In this document: one piece after another, positions 10,534-25,173 of the stretch
Layout: every line of letters begins with the position of its first letter
Position numbering within the stretch: position 1 is the stretch's first letter
NCBI RefSeq assembly: GCF_007992075.1
Contig: NZ_BJZO01000007.1
Coordinates: 1-64,000 of the forward strand
Direction: 5' to 3'
DNA from: Pararhodospirillum oryzae
GTDB taxonomy: Bacteria; Pseudomonadota; Alphaproteobacteria; Rhodospirillales; Rhodospirillaceae
Length of the DNA: 64,000 bases
The notes under the pieces: generated by a model
Told to the model about the DNA's origin: nothing
Database searches by the model: none
The model's input: only the letters and a program-made list of their open reading frames with translations
Made by a program: the position numbers and the translations under genes

Positions 10534-12657
10534 TCAGACGGTTGAATCTCCCCCAAGTGTGCCCGAAGCGTCACACTGTGATGGCGCCGCCACCGGGACT
10601 TCTGGCGCCCGGCGGGGCAAGGTCAGGACAAAGCAGGTGCCCTGACCGGGCGCGCTGTCGATTTCGATCCGCCCGCCCAAGGTGCGCGTGACCAGATTAT
10701 AGACGATATGCAGCCCCAGACCCGATCCGCCCTGCCCCCGCCGGGTGGTGAAAAAAGGATCGAACGCCCGCCTGCGCACCTCGGCGGTCATGCCCACGCC
10801 ATTGTCGGCCACGCGCATCTCGACGCGCTCGTCGTCCAGGGACCGCGCCGACAGGTACAGGCAGCCGGGAAAGCCGACCGCTTCACGGGGAGCGTCGGGC
10901 GTGTCATCCCGGGTGCCGGCGGCGGGGAGTCCGGGGAAGGCATGCATCAGGGCATTCAGGACAAGATTCGCGAGGACGCGGGCCATCGCCCCCGGATAGC
11001 TGTCGAGCATCAGGTCCGGGGGGATATCCACTTCGACCCGCTGCGGGGCCTTGCGCAGGGAGGGGCCGAGGCTGAGCAGGACTTCTTGCGTGTAGGTGGC
11101 CAGATCGAACAAACGGCGCTCGTCGCTGGTCTGGTCGACGGCAACCTGCTTGAAACTTTGAATCAGCTCCGCCGCGCGGCGGACGTTGGACAGCAAAACG
11201 GTTGCGCTGTCGTGCACGGTTTCCAGGAACGACTCGAACGTCGAGCGCCGCAGAAGATTCGCCTTGACCGCCACGGCAAGCTCCCGGGCCTCGTCGGCGA
11301 TATGCGACGCGGCGGTGACGGCGATGCCGATCGGCGTATTGATCTCGTGGGCGATACCGGCGACCAGTTGCCCCAGCGAGGCCATTTTCTCGGCTTCCAC
11401 CAGATGGGCCTGGGTTTCCTTCAGCTCGGCCAGGGCGTTTTCCGCCTCTTCCTTGGCGCGGGCCATGTCGGCCTGGACCCGTTCGCGCTCGGTGATGTCG
11501 CGCTCGGTCCACAAACGCCCCGCGACAACCCCATCCACCCGGAAGGGGCCGGTGAAGACGTCGAGACGCCGGCCGCCGGCCAGGTGCATGGTTTCCACCA
11601 CCGTGGTGGCGGGGTCGTTGACCAGACGGTCGTACAGGGCATGGAAGGCGTCGGGATCCGCCATGACCGCACGCACGCGCTCGTAGCGCTGGGCTTGCGG
11701 CAGGCGGGGCACGACATCCGAATCGAGACCCAGCAGGTCGTAATAGCGCCGGTTCCAGGAAATCACCACGCCGTCCAGGTCAACCACCAGGAAACCGTCG
11801 GTGCTGGCCTCAAGAGCGGCACTGACCAGGGCGCGATGATGGGCGCGCTCGGCCTCGGCGCGGCGCCGTTCGGTGGTTTCGTGCACGGTGACCACGGTGG
11901 TCAGGGATCCGCCACGCGATACCGTGCGCGCGGTGACGTCGGCCGGAAACAAGCTGGGATCGCGCCAGCAGTGAACCGCCAGGGTTTCGTGGGTCTGGGC
12001 CGCCCGCGTGACCATGTCCAAGGCGGTGTCCTTGCCCCGGCCGGGGATCCCCGGGTGAACCGGCGGCGCGATCAGCGCCGACAGGTTCTTGCCGACCAGG
12101 GGGTCCGTCTGTCCGAACAGCAGTCGGGCGGCCAGATTGTCGGAACGGATGTATCCCGTCGACTCCACGGCCAGGATCCCGACCGGAATGGCATCAATCA
12201 CCGCCGCCAGATGCGCCTCGCTGGCCACCAGGTCGGCCTCGCGCGAGGCGACCAGTTCCAGCAATCCCCGCAAGGTGGTGCCCAGCCCTTCGGGGGTCCA
12301 GGGGTCCTCGGCCTCCTCCCTCGGGAGGTGCACGCCCAGACTGGCCGCGTGGTCGCCCAGGGCCTGACGCAAGGCGGCAAGGGGCCCCGCGATGAACCGC
12401 CCGGCCAGGAAGACCCAGGCCATCGAGCCGCCGGCCACCAGCACGATGAGCAAGGCCAGAATCACCCCCAGGCCATCCAGAGCGGCCGCCAGGTCGGCGA
12501 ACAGCCGGGTCTGCTGGACGGGAGGCAAGGGGCCGTCGCGCAGTGACGCAAGCGCCGAAAAACCGTGCGCGTAAACCACGATGCCGCCCACGGCGGCCGC
12601 GAGGCAACCACTTGCCAGGGTCGCGAGCAGGCCCTTGATCGCCCCTTTGATCGACAC
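10534..12657 (-). CDS. Membrane-bound PAS sensor histidine kinase
   Basis: The 707-residue kinase has two N-terminal membrane segments (about 8-30 and 60-90) enclosing a short periplasmic loop. PAS-like domains follow (near 140-250 and 270-390, the second with NRRYYDLLGLD), then a coiled linker. The dimerisation helix has the phospho-acceptor in GIAHEINTPIG (near 440), and the HATPase domain has ADNGVGM and GSGLGLHIV. The architecture is NtrB/HPK4-like. No response regulator adjoins it, so it is an orphan kinase of unknown signal. The start is GTG at 12657, behind AAAGGGGGG. The gene is divergent from the solute-binding protein operon across a 607-bp gap. Confidence 0.9.
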   Translation of the reverse strand: MSIKGAIKGLLATLASGCLAAAVGGIVVYAHGFSALASLRDGPLPPVQQTRLFADLAAALDGLGVILALLIVLVAGGSMAWVFLAGRFIAGPLAALRQALGDHAASLGVHLPREEAEDPWTPEGLGTTLRGLLELVASREADLVASEAHLAAVIDAIPVGILAVESTGYIRSDNLAARLLFGQTDPLVGKNLSALIAPPVHPGIPGRGKDTALDMVTRAAQTHETLAVHCWRDPSLFPADVTARTVSRGGSLTTVVTVHETTERRRAEAERAHHRALVSAALEASTDGFLVVDLDGVVISWNRRYYDLLGLDSDVVPRLPQAQRYERVRAVMADPDAFHALYDRLVNDPATTVVETMHLAGGRRLDVFTGPFRVDGVVAGRLWTERDITERERVQADMARAKEEAENALAELKETQAHLVEAEKMASLGQLVAGIAHEINTPIGIAVTAASHIADEARELAVAVKANLLRRSTFESFLETVHDSATVLLSNVRRAAELIQSFKQVAVDQTSDERRLFDLATYTQEVLLSLGPSLRKAPQRVEVDIPPDLMLDSYPGAMARVLANLVLNALMHAFPGLPAAGTRDDTPDAPREAVGFPGCLYLSARSLDDERVEMRVADNGVGMTAEVRRRAFDPFFTTRRGQGGSGLGLHIVYNLVTRTLGGRIEIDSAPGQGTCFVLTLPRRAPEVPVAAPSQCDASGTLGGDSTV

Positions 12658-13264
12658 CGCGCCCCCCTTTAGGCAGCTTTAGAGACACGCGAACCAACTC
12701 TTGCGGTTCTAAAGAAAAGCACGAAAGAATACCAAGACTACCCCGACAGGGCAGACCTGACGACATCTGCTTTCGTCGTTTTAGTTTTCATGGCACGCGC
12801 CCCATTCCACTAAAGTGGTTATTTTTGAGAGTGGACAACCCTCATCCCAAGACCACCCGCCGCGACTGCCCGAGTGCGTAGAAGGGGCATGTTAGGGGCG
12901 TTATGCCTTTTGATAGTATTGCCCTTACCGGAACCCTCCCCCTAACATTTTCGACACCTCGGATTTAGGTTGCACTCTTTGGAAGGGCGGTGTCAAATGA
13001 CCAAACCCATCCTTTTGTCCACGTAACGAAATCGATTTCCGGCGCCGAGGGCCTGAAGGGAGCCCCCCCTTATCGCTCTGATGGGTTGCTCTCGCGCGAG
13101 TCATAAAGTGGGAGAGGCCACGGTGACCGGAGGGCACGCAAAGAAGGGAGGGGCCGGAGGGCGCCAAGAACGGGAATGGCGGAAGCCGGCCGGAATCGTC
13201 TCGTCCTCTGGCGCGTCACTCCCCAGGATGCTTCGACCACGCCAAGCCCAGGGAGGGCCTTGCA
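12658..13264. other. Divergent intergenic region with a 10-bp inverted repeat
   Basis: No supported gene lies in these 607 bases between the divergent kinase and solute-binding protein genes. A perfect inverted repeat ATGTTAGGGG (12889-12898) / CCCCTAACAT (12939-12948) with a 40-nt spacer is the clearest structure. A smaller CTTTAGA/TCTAAAG pair (12677-12683, 12708-12714) lies just before the kinase. Small frames here have no ribosome-binding site or recognisable sequence. Confidence 0.55.
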
Positions 13265-14153
13265 GTGAGAGGACAGTGGTTGGTTCTCCTCGCCCTTGGG
13301 CTGGCTCTGACCCTTGCCGTCGGAGCAACCTTGTACTGGGCTCCCGGCGCGCCCGAGAGAACCTGGGACCGGATCGCCCGCACCGGCACCATTCGGGTGG
13401 GCTATGCCTGGGAGCCTCCCTTCGCCTATCGGGACGAGACGGGCCGGGTCACCGGGGAAAGCCCCGAAGTGGCGCGGGTCGTGCTGGATCGCCTTGGCGT
13501 CTTGCATGTTGACTGGGTCCAGACATCGTTCGGCGACCTGATCCCCGATCTCCTGACCGGACGCTTCGACCTGATTGCGTCGGGCCTGTTCATCCGCCCG
13601 GATCGCGCCCGTGTGGTGGCGTTCAGCCCGCCCTCGTCGTGCGTGGTGGCCGCGTTGCTGGTGCGCGCGGGCAACCCCTTGGCTCTCCACAGCCTCGCCG
13701 ACATCGCCGCCTCTTCCAACGCCCGCCTTGCGGTGGTCAGCGGCGCGGTCGAGGAAAACGACGCCCTCGCCAGTGGCGTGCCTTCCGAGCGTCTGTTGCG
13801 TTTCCCCGACGCGGACCTTGCCCTTGCCGGTGTCCTTCACGGGGCCGCCGACGCCCTGGCCCTGACCGGTCCCACCATCCAGCACATGGCGAATACCCAC
13901 CCCCAGGTCGAACGGGCCCGGCCGTTCTCCGGCGAGAGCAAACCCGCCGGATGCACGGCTTTCGCCTTTCGCCCAAAGGACGAGCTGCTGCGCCAGCACT
14001 TCGATCAGTTTCTTTTGGAATTTCGAGGCACTCCCGCGCACCAGCGCCTGGTTGCTCCTTTCGGCTTTGCCGATTCCCTGCTTTTCCCCGAGTCCCCGGA
14101 GTCTTTCCCCGAGTCCCCGGAGCCCTCCTCGTCTCCCGGGCAGGACGATACGC

Positions 14154-14161
<8 letters not shown>
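13265..14161 (+). CDS. Periplasmic solute-binding protein, family 3
   Basis: The 298-residue protein begins with a signal peptide or membrane anchor (MRGQWLVLLALGLALTLAVG), followed by a family-3 solute-binding fold. TIRVGYAWEPPFAYRDETGR matches the first strand, and SFGDLIPDLLTGRFDLIASG the ligand-domain hinge. The GTG at 13265 follows GGAGGG by seven bases. It overlaps the giant hybrid kinase by 8 bp, and no ABC permease or ATPase is nearby. A sensory role, presenting a ligand to the kinase, is therefore more likely than transport; this is inference. The C-terminus carries a 21-bp tandem repeat encoding FPESPES, then FPESPEP. Confidence 0.85.
14084..14122. repeat. 21-bp in-frame tandem repeat
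   Basis: TTCCCCGAGTCCCCGGAGTCT at 14084-14104 is repeated at 14105-14122 (the last three bases differ). It encodes two copies of a seven-residue Pro/Glu/Ser motif at the C-terminus of the solute-binding protein. Confidence 0.85.
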
Positions 14162-19046
<4,885 letters not shown>

Positions 19047-19049
19047 CCC

Positions 19050-20093
19050 ATGCGTGGTGGCCCGATTCTTTGCGTCGATGACGATCCCTTGAATCTCGCC
19101 TTGCTTCGGCAGACGTTGCAGGAATCCTACGACGTGGTGTTCGCCACCAGCGGCGAAGGCGCCTTGCGCGCCGTGACCCGCCACGCGCCCAGCCTGATCC
19201 TGCTCGACGTCCAGATGCCCGATCTCAACGGATACGAGGTCTGCCGGCGCTTGAAGAACAATCCCGTGACCTCGGACATTCCCGTCTTGTTCGTGACCAA
19301 CATGGCCGACGTGGGCGACGAGGAAGCCGGGTTCGAAGCCGGCGGCGTTGATTACCTGACCAAGCCGGTTTCCCCCCCCATCGTGCGCGCGCGCATCGCC
19401 AACCACCTTTCGCTGGTCCGCGTCAACATGCTGGAAAACAGCTACCGCGACGCCGTTTTCATGCTGGGCAAGGCCGGCCACTACAACGACGAGGACACGG
19501 GGGTGCACATCTGGCGCATGGCCGCCTACAGCCGGGCCCTGGCGGGGCTGATGGGCTGGTCCGAGGAGCGCTGCGACCTGATCGAAATGGCGGCGCCCAT
19601 GCACGACACGGGCAAGGTCGGCATTCCCGACGCCATCTTGAAAAAACCCGGCCCCCTGACGCCCGAGGAATGGGAGGTCATGAAAACCCATTCCACCATC
19701 GGCCACGACATCCTGGCCGGCAGCGACGCCCCGGTGTTCAAGCTGGCGGCGGAAATCGCCCTCAACCATCATGAGCGCTGGGACGGCCGGGGGTACCCCA
19801 ACGGCCTGGCTGGCACCGCCATCCCCGAATCCGCGCGCATCGTCGCCGTGGCCGACGTCTTCGACGCCTTGTCGATGCGCCGGCCCTACAAGGCGCCCTG
19901 GCCGCTCGCCCAGGTGGTGGCCACCTTGCGCCACGATGCCGGGGCCCATCTGGAAGCCCGTCTGGTCGACGCGTTCCTGGATGGCCTGCCGCGCATTCTC
20001 GCGATCAAGACCGAATGGGACGCCCGCGAACACGCCGCCGCCGGTCCCGCGTGGCATGTTCCGTCCCCTCCCGCCGCGACGGCCCCGGCCTGA
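19050..20093 (+). CDS. Response regulator with HD-GYP phosphodiesterase domain
   Basis: The 347-residue protein has an N-terminal receiver (CVDDDP, phospho-acceptor in LILLDVQMPD near residue 54, and the TKPVS lysine). Its C-terminal HD-GYP domain has the catalytic HD in MHDTGKVGIPD and the GYP motif in DGRGYPNG. HD-GYP domains degrade cyclic di-GMP. It lies 3 nt after the giant hybrid kinase, so it is the probable output of that relay, converting a periplasmic signal into lower cyclic di-GMP. It is convergent with cckA. Confidence 0.94.
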   Translation: MRGGPILCVDDDPLNLALLRQTLQESYDVVFATSGEGALRAVTRHAPSLILLDVQMPDLNGYEVCRRLKNNPVTSDIPVLFVTNMADVGDEEAGFEAGGVDYLTKPVSPPIVRARIANHLSLVRVNMLENSYRDAVFMLGKAGHYNDEDTGVHIWRMAAYSRALAGLMGWSEERCDLIEMAAPMHDTGKVGIPDAILKKPGPLTPEEWEVMKTHSTIGHDILAGSDAPVFKLAAEIALNHHERWDGRGYPNGLAGTAIPESARIVAVADVFDALSMRRPYKAPWPLAQVVATLRHDAGAHLEARLVDAFLDGLPRILAIKTEWDAREHAAAGPAWHVPSPPAATAPA

Positions 20094-20129
20094 CCAAGTG
20101 CTCCGGGTCGGCGGAGCGCTTCCCCGTTT

Positions 20130-22673
20130 TCACGCCAGCACCTCGCGCACCTTTTCGGCCAGCGCCTTCAAGCTGAACGGCTTGGGCAGGAAATAGGTGT
20201 CGGGTTGGCTCACCACGTCGCCCCGGATCACGTCCTCGGAATAGCCCGAAATCAGGATGATGCGCAGGTCCGGCCGTTCGGCGCGCACCCGCTGGGCCAA
20301 GGTGGCGCCATCCATGCCGGGCATCACCATGTCGGTGATCAGCAGGTCAATGCGCACCCCGTCGGCCAGCACATCCAAGGCGCCCTCGCCCGTGCGCGCT
20401 TCCAGCACCGTGTAGCCCTTGTTGCGCAGGGCCCGGGCCCCGAACACCCGCACGGCGTCCTCGTCCTCGACCAGCAAAATGGTTTCGCGCCCCGACAGGT
20501 CGCGGGCTTCCTCGTCTTCGTCGCCGCCGGAGCGGCGGCCGGCCCCGGTCGCGCGGGCGCTGGCGTCGGCCGTGCCCGGGACCGCCCCCGCGTCTCCGGT
20601 CGGCAGCGGGGCCGACTCCCGTCCGGCGTCGCGTCGGGGAGGCGCTTCCTCCGCCGGGGCTTCGTGACGAGGCAGGCAGATGGTGAAGGTGGCCCCCTCC
20701 CCCAGGGTCGATTCGACGAAAATGTATCCCTCGGTCTGGCGCACGATCCCGTACACCGTTGAAAGCCCCAACCCGGTGCCCGCCCCCGCCGTGCCCTCGG
20801 ACTTGGTGGTAAAAAAGGGCTCGAACAACCGGCCCAGATGCTCCCGGCTGATCCCCGCGCCGGTGTCGGAAACCTCGATGATCACGTAATCCCCCGGAGG
20901 AACCGCCTCGGTGCCGTGATTGACCGGGCTTTCCGCCACTTCGTGCCGGGTGGTGATGGTCAGGGTTCCCCCCTGGGGCATGGCGTCGCGGGCGTTGACC
21001 GCCAGGTTGATGATCACCTGATCGAACTGGCCGGGATCGACCCGGATGTAGCCGGGCTCGCGCCCGTGGGCCAGGCGCAGCGTCACCCGCTCGCCCAGCA
21101 GGCGGCGCAGCAAATGCGACAGCTCCGATAGCGCATCGGTGACGTTCAGCAGGCGCGGGCGCAGCGGCTGGCGCCGCGAGAACGCCAGCAACTGGCGCAC
21201 CAGGTTGGCGGCCCGGTTGGCGTTCTGGCGGATTTGCATCAGGTCGGCGAAGCTGGGATCGCCAATGCCGTGGCGCTGCAACAAAAGATCGGAGAATCCG
21301 ATCATGGCCGTGAGCAGGTTATTGAAATCGTGGGCCACGCCTCCGGCCAGCTGCCCCATGGCCTGCATCTTCTGGGCCTGGGCGAACTGCTGTTCCAGGT
21401 TCTTTTGCTCGGTGGTGTCGATCAGATGGGCGACGACCCCGTCCGGCGGATCGCCGGGCCGGCCGGTCATCGCCGACAGGAACATGGCCACCGACGCCTC
21501 GCGCTCGCCCCGGATCAGGCGGACATCGGTTTGCGTGCGCCCCACCTGGCCTTGCAGCACGCGGGCAATCTGGGCCGCCAGTTCCGCCCGATCCTCGCGC
21601 GAGGCCAGGGCCGCCAGCGGCTGGTCCAGCACCGTGTCGCGCTCGCGCCCGACCATGGCCAGGAACGAGGTGTTGCACTCGGTGATCGCGCCTTCCGGGT
21701 CGGTGAGCGCGATCCCCACCGGCGCGTCCTCGAACAGCCACGGCCGGCGGCGGCGGCCTTCTCCCTCGCCCGCGCCCGTTCCCTCGCCTTCCCCCTCGGG
21801 CAGGCGCACGACGACCGAGCGCGTCCACAGCTGTCCCGCGTCGTCGTAGGTCGACTGGCGCACCTCGGCATCGAACGGGGGATCGCCCACCGGCAAGAAG
21901 CGCAGCCGCCCCGCCCAGGCGCCATCCGGCTCGGGCGGCATGCCGTCGGTCAGGGCGGGCAGGGCCATGCCCACCATCGCTTCCGGATCGCGCCCCAGCC
22001 ACTGGGCCAACGCCTGGTTCACGTAGCGCAAGCGCCCCTCGGTGTCGGCCGAATACAGGCCGGCCGGCAGGAAAAACAGGAAATCGGCCAGTTCCTCGCG
22101 CTCGCGCAACAAAACTTCGTCGATGGCGCGGCGCGCGGTGACATCCCGGGCCGACCACAACCGCGTGCGCCGTTCCGGGCCCGGCGTCACCAGCACCCGC
22201 ATCCATTCGGGCTCGCCACTCAGCCCGCCGGGATCGATCAAGGGCAGATCCACTTCCTCGCGCAGCCCGGCGCGCGCCGCCTCGGCCAGGCGGTCCAGGG
22301 CGTCCTGGGCCATCATGTCGCCGTGCAGCCGTTCTTCCAGCCAGGCGAGCGGGCCGGTCTCGCCCCACAGTGCCAGGGCCTGGGCGTTGGCGTGACGCGG
22401 GACGCCGTAGGCATCGGTCAGCAGGCGGGGCCCTTCCTCGGCATCCAGGAGGGCCGCCGCGTCCTCGCCGCTCGCCGCGCGCTGGCGCCACATGGCCAAG
22501 GTGCGCGACAACGCCATCAGGGATCCCAACGCCACCGCGCCCGAGGCCGCCGCCGCCCATCCGGCCAGGGCCTGATCGCCCAGGGCCGCCCACAGGCCCG
22601 CCGCGATGGCCCCGGCCAGCCCCAGGGCCACGCCCCACAACACGGGTTCGCGTGCCAGGCCCCCCTCGCTCAT
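20130..22673 (-). CDS. cckA: Cell-cycle hybrid histidine kinase CckA
   Basis: The 847-residue protein has two N-terminal membrane helices (about 10-65), PAS domains (near 180-420), and a HisKA domain with the CckA signature GGVAHDFNNLLTAMIGFSDL (His near 446). The HATPase domain has DTGAGISREHL and GTGLGLSTVYGIV. A low-complexity linker leads to a C-terminal receiver with LLITDMVMPGMDG (Asp near 780) and LPKPF. In alphaproteobacteria CckA passes phosphate through ChpT to CtrA. Its ATG overlaps the flhB stop by 4 nt (ATGA), placing it in the flagellar operon. Identification is by architecture and motif, with CtrA boxes nearby as support. Confidence 0.9.
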   Translation of the reverse strand: MSEGGLAREPVLWGVALGLAGAIAAGLWAALGDQALAGWAAAASGAVALGSLMALSRTLAMWRQRAASGEDAAALLDAEEGPRLLTDAYGVPRHANAQALALWGETGPLAWLEERLHGDMMAQDALDRLAEAARAGLREEVDLPLIDPGGLSGEPEWMRVLVTPGPERRTRLWSARDVTARRAIDEVLLREREELADFLFFLPAGLYSADTEGRLRYVNQALAQWLGRDPEAMVGMALPALTDGMPPEPDGAWAGRLRFLPVGDPPFDAEVRQSTYDDAGQLWTRSVVVRLPEGEGEGTGAGEGEGRRRRPWLFEDAPVGIALTDPEGAITECNTSFLAMVGRERDTVLDQPLAALASREDRAELAAQIARVLQGQVGRTQTDVRLIRGEREASVAMFLSAMTGRPGDPPDGVVAHLIDTTEQKNLEQQFAQAQKMQAMGQLAGGVAHDFNNLLTAMIGFSDLLLQRHGIGDPSFADLMQIRQNANRAANLVRQLLAFSRRQPLRPRLLNVTDALSELSHLLRRLLGERVTLRLAHGREPGYIRVDPGQFDQVIINLAVNARDAMPQGGTLTITTRHEVAESPVNHGTEAVPPGDYVIIEVSDTGAGISREHLGRLFEPFFTTKSEGTAGAGTGLGLSTVYGIVRQTEGYIFVESTLGEGATFTICLPRHEAPAEEAPPRRDAGRESAPLPTGDAGAVPGTADASARATGAGRRSGGDEDEEARDLSGRETILLVEDEDAVRVFGARALRNKGYTVLEARTGEGALDVLADGVRIDLLITDMVMPGMDGATLAQRVRAERPDLRIILISGYSEDVIRGDVVSQPDTYFLPKPFSLKALAEKVREVLA

Positions 22674-23761
22674 GGCGCCATCCTGCCGCTCCCGGAAAGA
22701 CCGCTTTGCTTCAGGCGCATCACGTAGCCGATCACCTCGGCCACCGCCTTGTAGTGCTCGGGAGGAATTTCCCGATCAAGCTCGACGGCGGCGAACAGGG
22801 CGCGTGCCAGCGGGGGATTCTCGACGATGGGCACCTCGTTCTCCTCGGCGATCTCGCGAATCTTGTGCGCGATGTGGTCCTGACCCTTGGCCACCAGGAC
22901 CGGCGCGCTCATGGTTTCAATATCGTATTTCAGCGCCACCGCGAAGTGCGTCGGGTTGGTGATCACCACGCTGGCCGTCGGCACCTTGGCCATCATGCGC
23001 TCGCGGGAGCGTTGAAGCCGCAACTGCCGAATACGGCCCTTGACCTGCGGGTCGCCTTCCATGTTCTTGTGCTCGTCCTTGACCTCCTGCTTGGTCATTT
23101 TCATGTCTTGATTGAACTGGTACTTTTGATACGTCCAGTCGGCGGCGGCAATCACGGCCACCACGATGCACACCGCCCACAGCAATAAAACCAATAAATC
23201 ATACAGATCATGCATGGTGACCAGAATATCCTGGTCCATCATGGCTTCCGGCGCGCGCAAATGAGGCGAGAGCAAAACCCACACCAAGGCGGAAACGATC
23301 GCCACCTTGAAGATTCCCTTTGCCCCCTCAACCAGGGAACGCAGCGAGAAGAGGCGGGCAAACCCGCTGATCGGATTAATTTTTTTGAAATCTGGCGTTA
23401 ATTTCTTGGGCGCCCACAGCAAGCCAAACTGCCCCAGTGCCGCCACCAGCGCGAGGACCACGAACAGGAAGCTGGGCACGATCAGATAACGTCCGATCCC
23501 CAGCACCAGCCCCACCCCGATCTCCTGCAAGCCATCGATGTCGACGGTCATGGCATGGGGGCGTTCAAGATAGGGGCGGATATTCTGAACCACGCCATCG
23601 GCCATCCACGGCGCCAGCGCGGCCACCATGACCAGGGCGCCGCCCAGCATCGCGAAGTTCTTGACCTCGATCGACTGGGGCACGTTCCCGTCCTCGCGCG
23701 CCTGGCCCAGGCGACGGCTGGTCGGGTCCTCGGTTTTGGAGTCCTTGTCTTCATCGGCCAT
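22670..23761 (-). CDS. flhB: Flagellar export switch protein FlhB
   Basis: FlhB is the inner-membrane gate of the flagellar type III secretion system; it switches substrate from hook to filament after self-cleavage. The 363-residue product starts with the typical SKTEDPTSRRLGQAREDGNV segment. It has four membrane helices (about 35-210) and a cytoplasmic domain with the autocleavage site ITNPTHFAVALKYD near residue 270. The final helices read EVIGYVMRL. It follows fliR, separated by a repeat element, and overlaps cckA. Confidence 0.96.
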   Translation of the reverse strand: MADEDKDSKTEDPTSRRLGQAREDGNVPQSIEVKNFAMLGGALVMVAALAPWMADGVVQNIRPYLERPHAMTVDIDGLQEIGVGLVLGIGRYLIVPSFLFVVLALVAALGQFGLLWAPKKLTPDFKKINPISGFARLFSLRSLVEGAKGIFKVAIVSALVWVLLSPHLRAPEAMMDQDILVTMHDLYDLLVLLLWAVCIVVAVIAAADWTYQKYQFNQDMKMTKQEVKDEHKNMEGDPQVKGRIRQLRLQRSRERMMAKVPTASVVITNPTHFAVALKYDIETMSAPVLVAKGQDHIAHKIREIAEENEVPIVENPPLARALFAAVELDREIPPEHYKAVAEVIGYVMRLKQSGLSGSGRMAP

Positions 23762-23869
23762 GGCGGCGCATCCCGGATTGGAGCGGCGCCGCGACGGTCG
23801 CCGCCAGTGGGCGCCTGCCTGATCCGCGCCCCATCCCCTGGCGTCGAGTCGGCCCTAGCGCGAAACCCG

Positions 23870-23998
23870 AAAAGCAAAAACCTCTTTCCGGAAAAATCGG
23901 GCGTCAGAACAAAAAGCAGGAGCACCGCTTTTCCCGGGCAACCTCAAACAAAGGGATCCGGAGTCTGCGCGCGTCAACGTGAAGCGCACAGGCTCTAG
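23870..23998 (-). repeat. Palindromic repeat element at the fliR stop codon
   Basis: This is a member of the two-hairpin repeat family, recognisable by GGATCCCTTTGTTTGAGGTT and CCGGGAAAAGCGG on the - strand. Its CTCTAG terminus supplies the fliR TAG stop (23995-23997). It fills most of the 233-bp fliR-flhB gap. The order of its two hairpins is reversed compared with the copies at 25535-25852. Confidence 0.7.
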
Positions 23999-24756
23999 GG
24001 AATGGCCAGCGGGCGCAAGCCGCGTTCAAGTTCACCCAGAAACGTGGTCAGAATGAGCGGCCCCGCCGTCATCAGCAAGCCCAGACCCGCCATGATCTGA
24101 AGCGGCATGGCAATGAACAAAACGTTGAGCTGCGGCATCAGACGGGCGAGAATCCCCAAGGTTGTATTAAACAGAATGCTGTACACAATAAAAGGCGCGG
24201 CGATCTGCCAGCCAATCCGGAAAGCCCCGGTCAGCATCTGGGTAAAAAGGCGCAACGTGTCGCCTGTATCGGGGAAGGACCCGGGCAAGAACACCTGATA
24301 GCTGCCCACCACGGCCTCGATCATCAAATGATGCAGCCCCATGACCATCAGCAAGACCAGCGCCGCCTGGCTTAGAAAGCCGCTGACGATCGCGCTTTGC
24401 TGCGCGTTCACGGGATCGAAGGCCTGCGCCATCATCAAACCGGTGGAAAAGCCGATCACCGTCCCGGCCAGGCTGACCGATACCAGCAGGAACTGCGCCA
24501 TGAGTCCCAGGAAGGCGCCAATCCCCGCTTCGGCGGCCAGCAGCAGCACCAGGGCCGGAATCGATCCGGGCATGGAAGGCAAGGTGCCCTGCACCGCCGG
24601 CAGGCACACGACGCTCAGCGCCACCGCCAGGATCAGGCGGATATTCGCGGAAACGAAAACCGCCGAAAACCCCGGGAACAGCATGAACGCGGTTCCCAGG
24701 CGTGTAAAAACCAGCAAAAGATGAAACGCATTCAGGGCAAGAAGAGTCTCAAGCAC
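23995..24756 (-). CDS. fliR: Flagellar export protein FliR
   Basis: FliR is a membrane component of the flagellar export gate. The 253-residue product is hydrophobic with about six membrane segments and the FliR-like FTRLGTAFMLFPGF and ANIRLILAVALS stretches. The start is taken as GTG at 24756 because AGGAGG lies seven bases upstream and it gives the normal family length. An ATG at 24816 would add 20 unrelated residues. The stop codon TAG lies in a repeat element. It is preceded by fliQ. Confidence 0.94.
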   Translation of the reverse strand: MLETLLALNAFHLLLVFTRLGTAFMLFPGFSAVFVSANIRLILAVALSVVCLPAVQGTLPSMPGSIPALVLLLAAEAGIGAFLGLMAQFLLVSVSLAGTVIGFSTGLMMAQAFDPVNAQQSAIVSGFLSQAALVLLMVMGLHHLMIEAVVGSYQVFLPGSFPDTGDTLRLFTQMLTGAFRIGWQIAAPFIVYSILFNTTLGILARLMPQLNVLFIAMPLQIMAGLGLLMTAGPLILTTFLGELERGLRPLAIP

Positions 24757-24853
24757 CGGGAACCCTCCTGGTGCCTTTCGTGTTGCGTTTCGTCCCCACG
24801 GGCGGGGTGAAGGCACGACAAACCACGAAGACGCCCTCTTCCGAACAACACGA

Positions 24854-25120
24854 TCACGGCAGCGTGGTGGCGATGTCCATCAGATGGACCATGAACTCGG
24901 TCAGCTGACGCACCATCCAGGGCAACGTGATCAGCAAGGTCGCGAACACCACCAGAATCTTGGGCACGAAAACCAGGGTCATTTCCTGGATCTGGGTCAG
25001 GGTCTGAAACAAGGCGATGAACAGACCGATCACCATGCCCACCATCAAGGGCGGCCCCGACACGATCAGCATCATCTGAATCGCGTCGCGCGCCAGATCA
25101 AGGACCATGGCCTCATCCAT
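24854..25120 (-). CDS. fliQ: Flagellar export protein FliQ
   Basis: FliQ is a small export-gate subunit. The 88-residue protein has two long membrane helices (about 15-40 and 50-75) with the family stretches SGPPLMVGMVIGL and ALFQTLTQIQEMTLVFVPK. Its length is normal. It lies between fliE and fliR in the - strand flagellar operon. Confidence 0.96.
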   Translation of the reverse strand: MDEAMVLDLARDAIQMMLIVSGPPLMVGMVIGLFIALFQTLTQIQEMTLVFVPKILVVFATLLITLPWMVRQLTEFMVHLMDIATTLP

Positions 25121-25173
25121 GCGGCATTCCCGTCCTTACCGGCCCCGCGCGTCCGGGGCTTGCCTGCTTGCCC

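Noticed and set aside
12925-13167. 80-codon - strand frame in the divergent region
   Set aside because: There is no ribosome-binding site or conserved motif, and it crosses likely promoter sequence.
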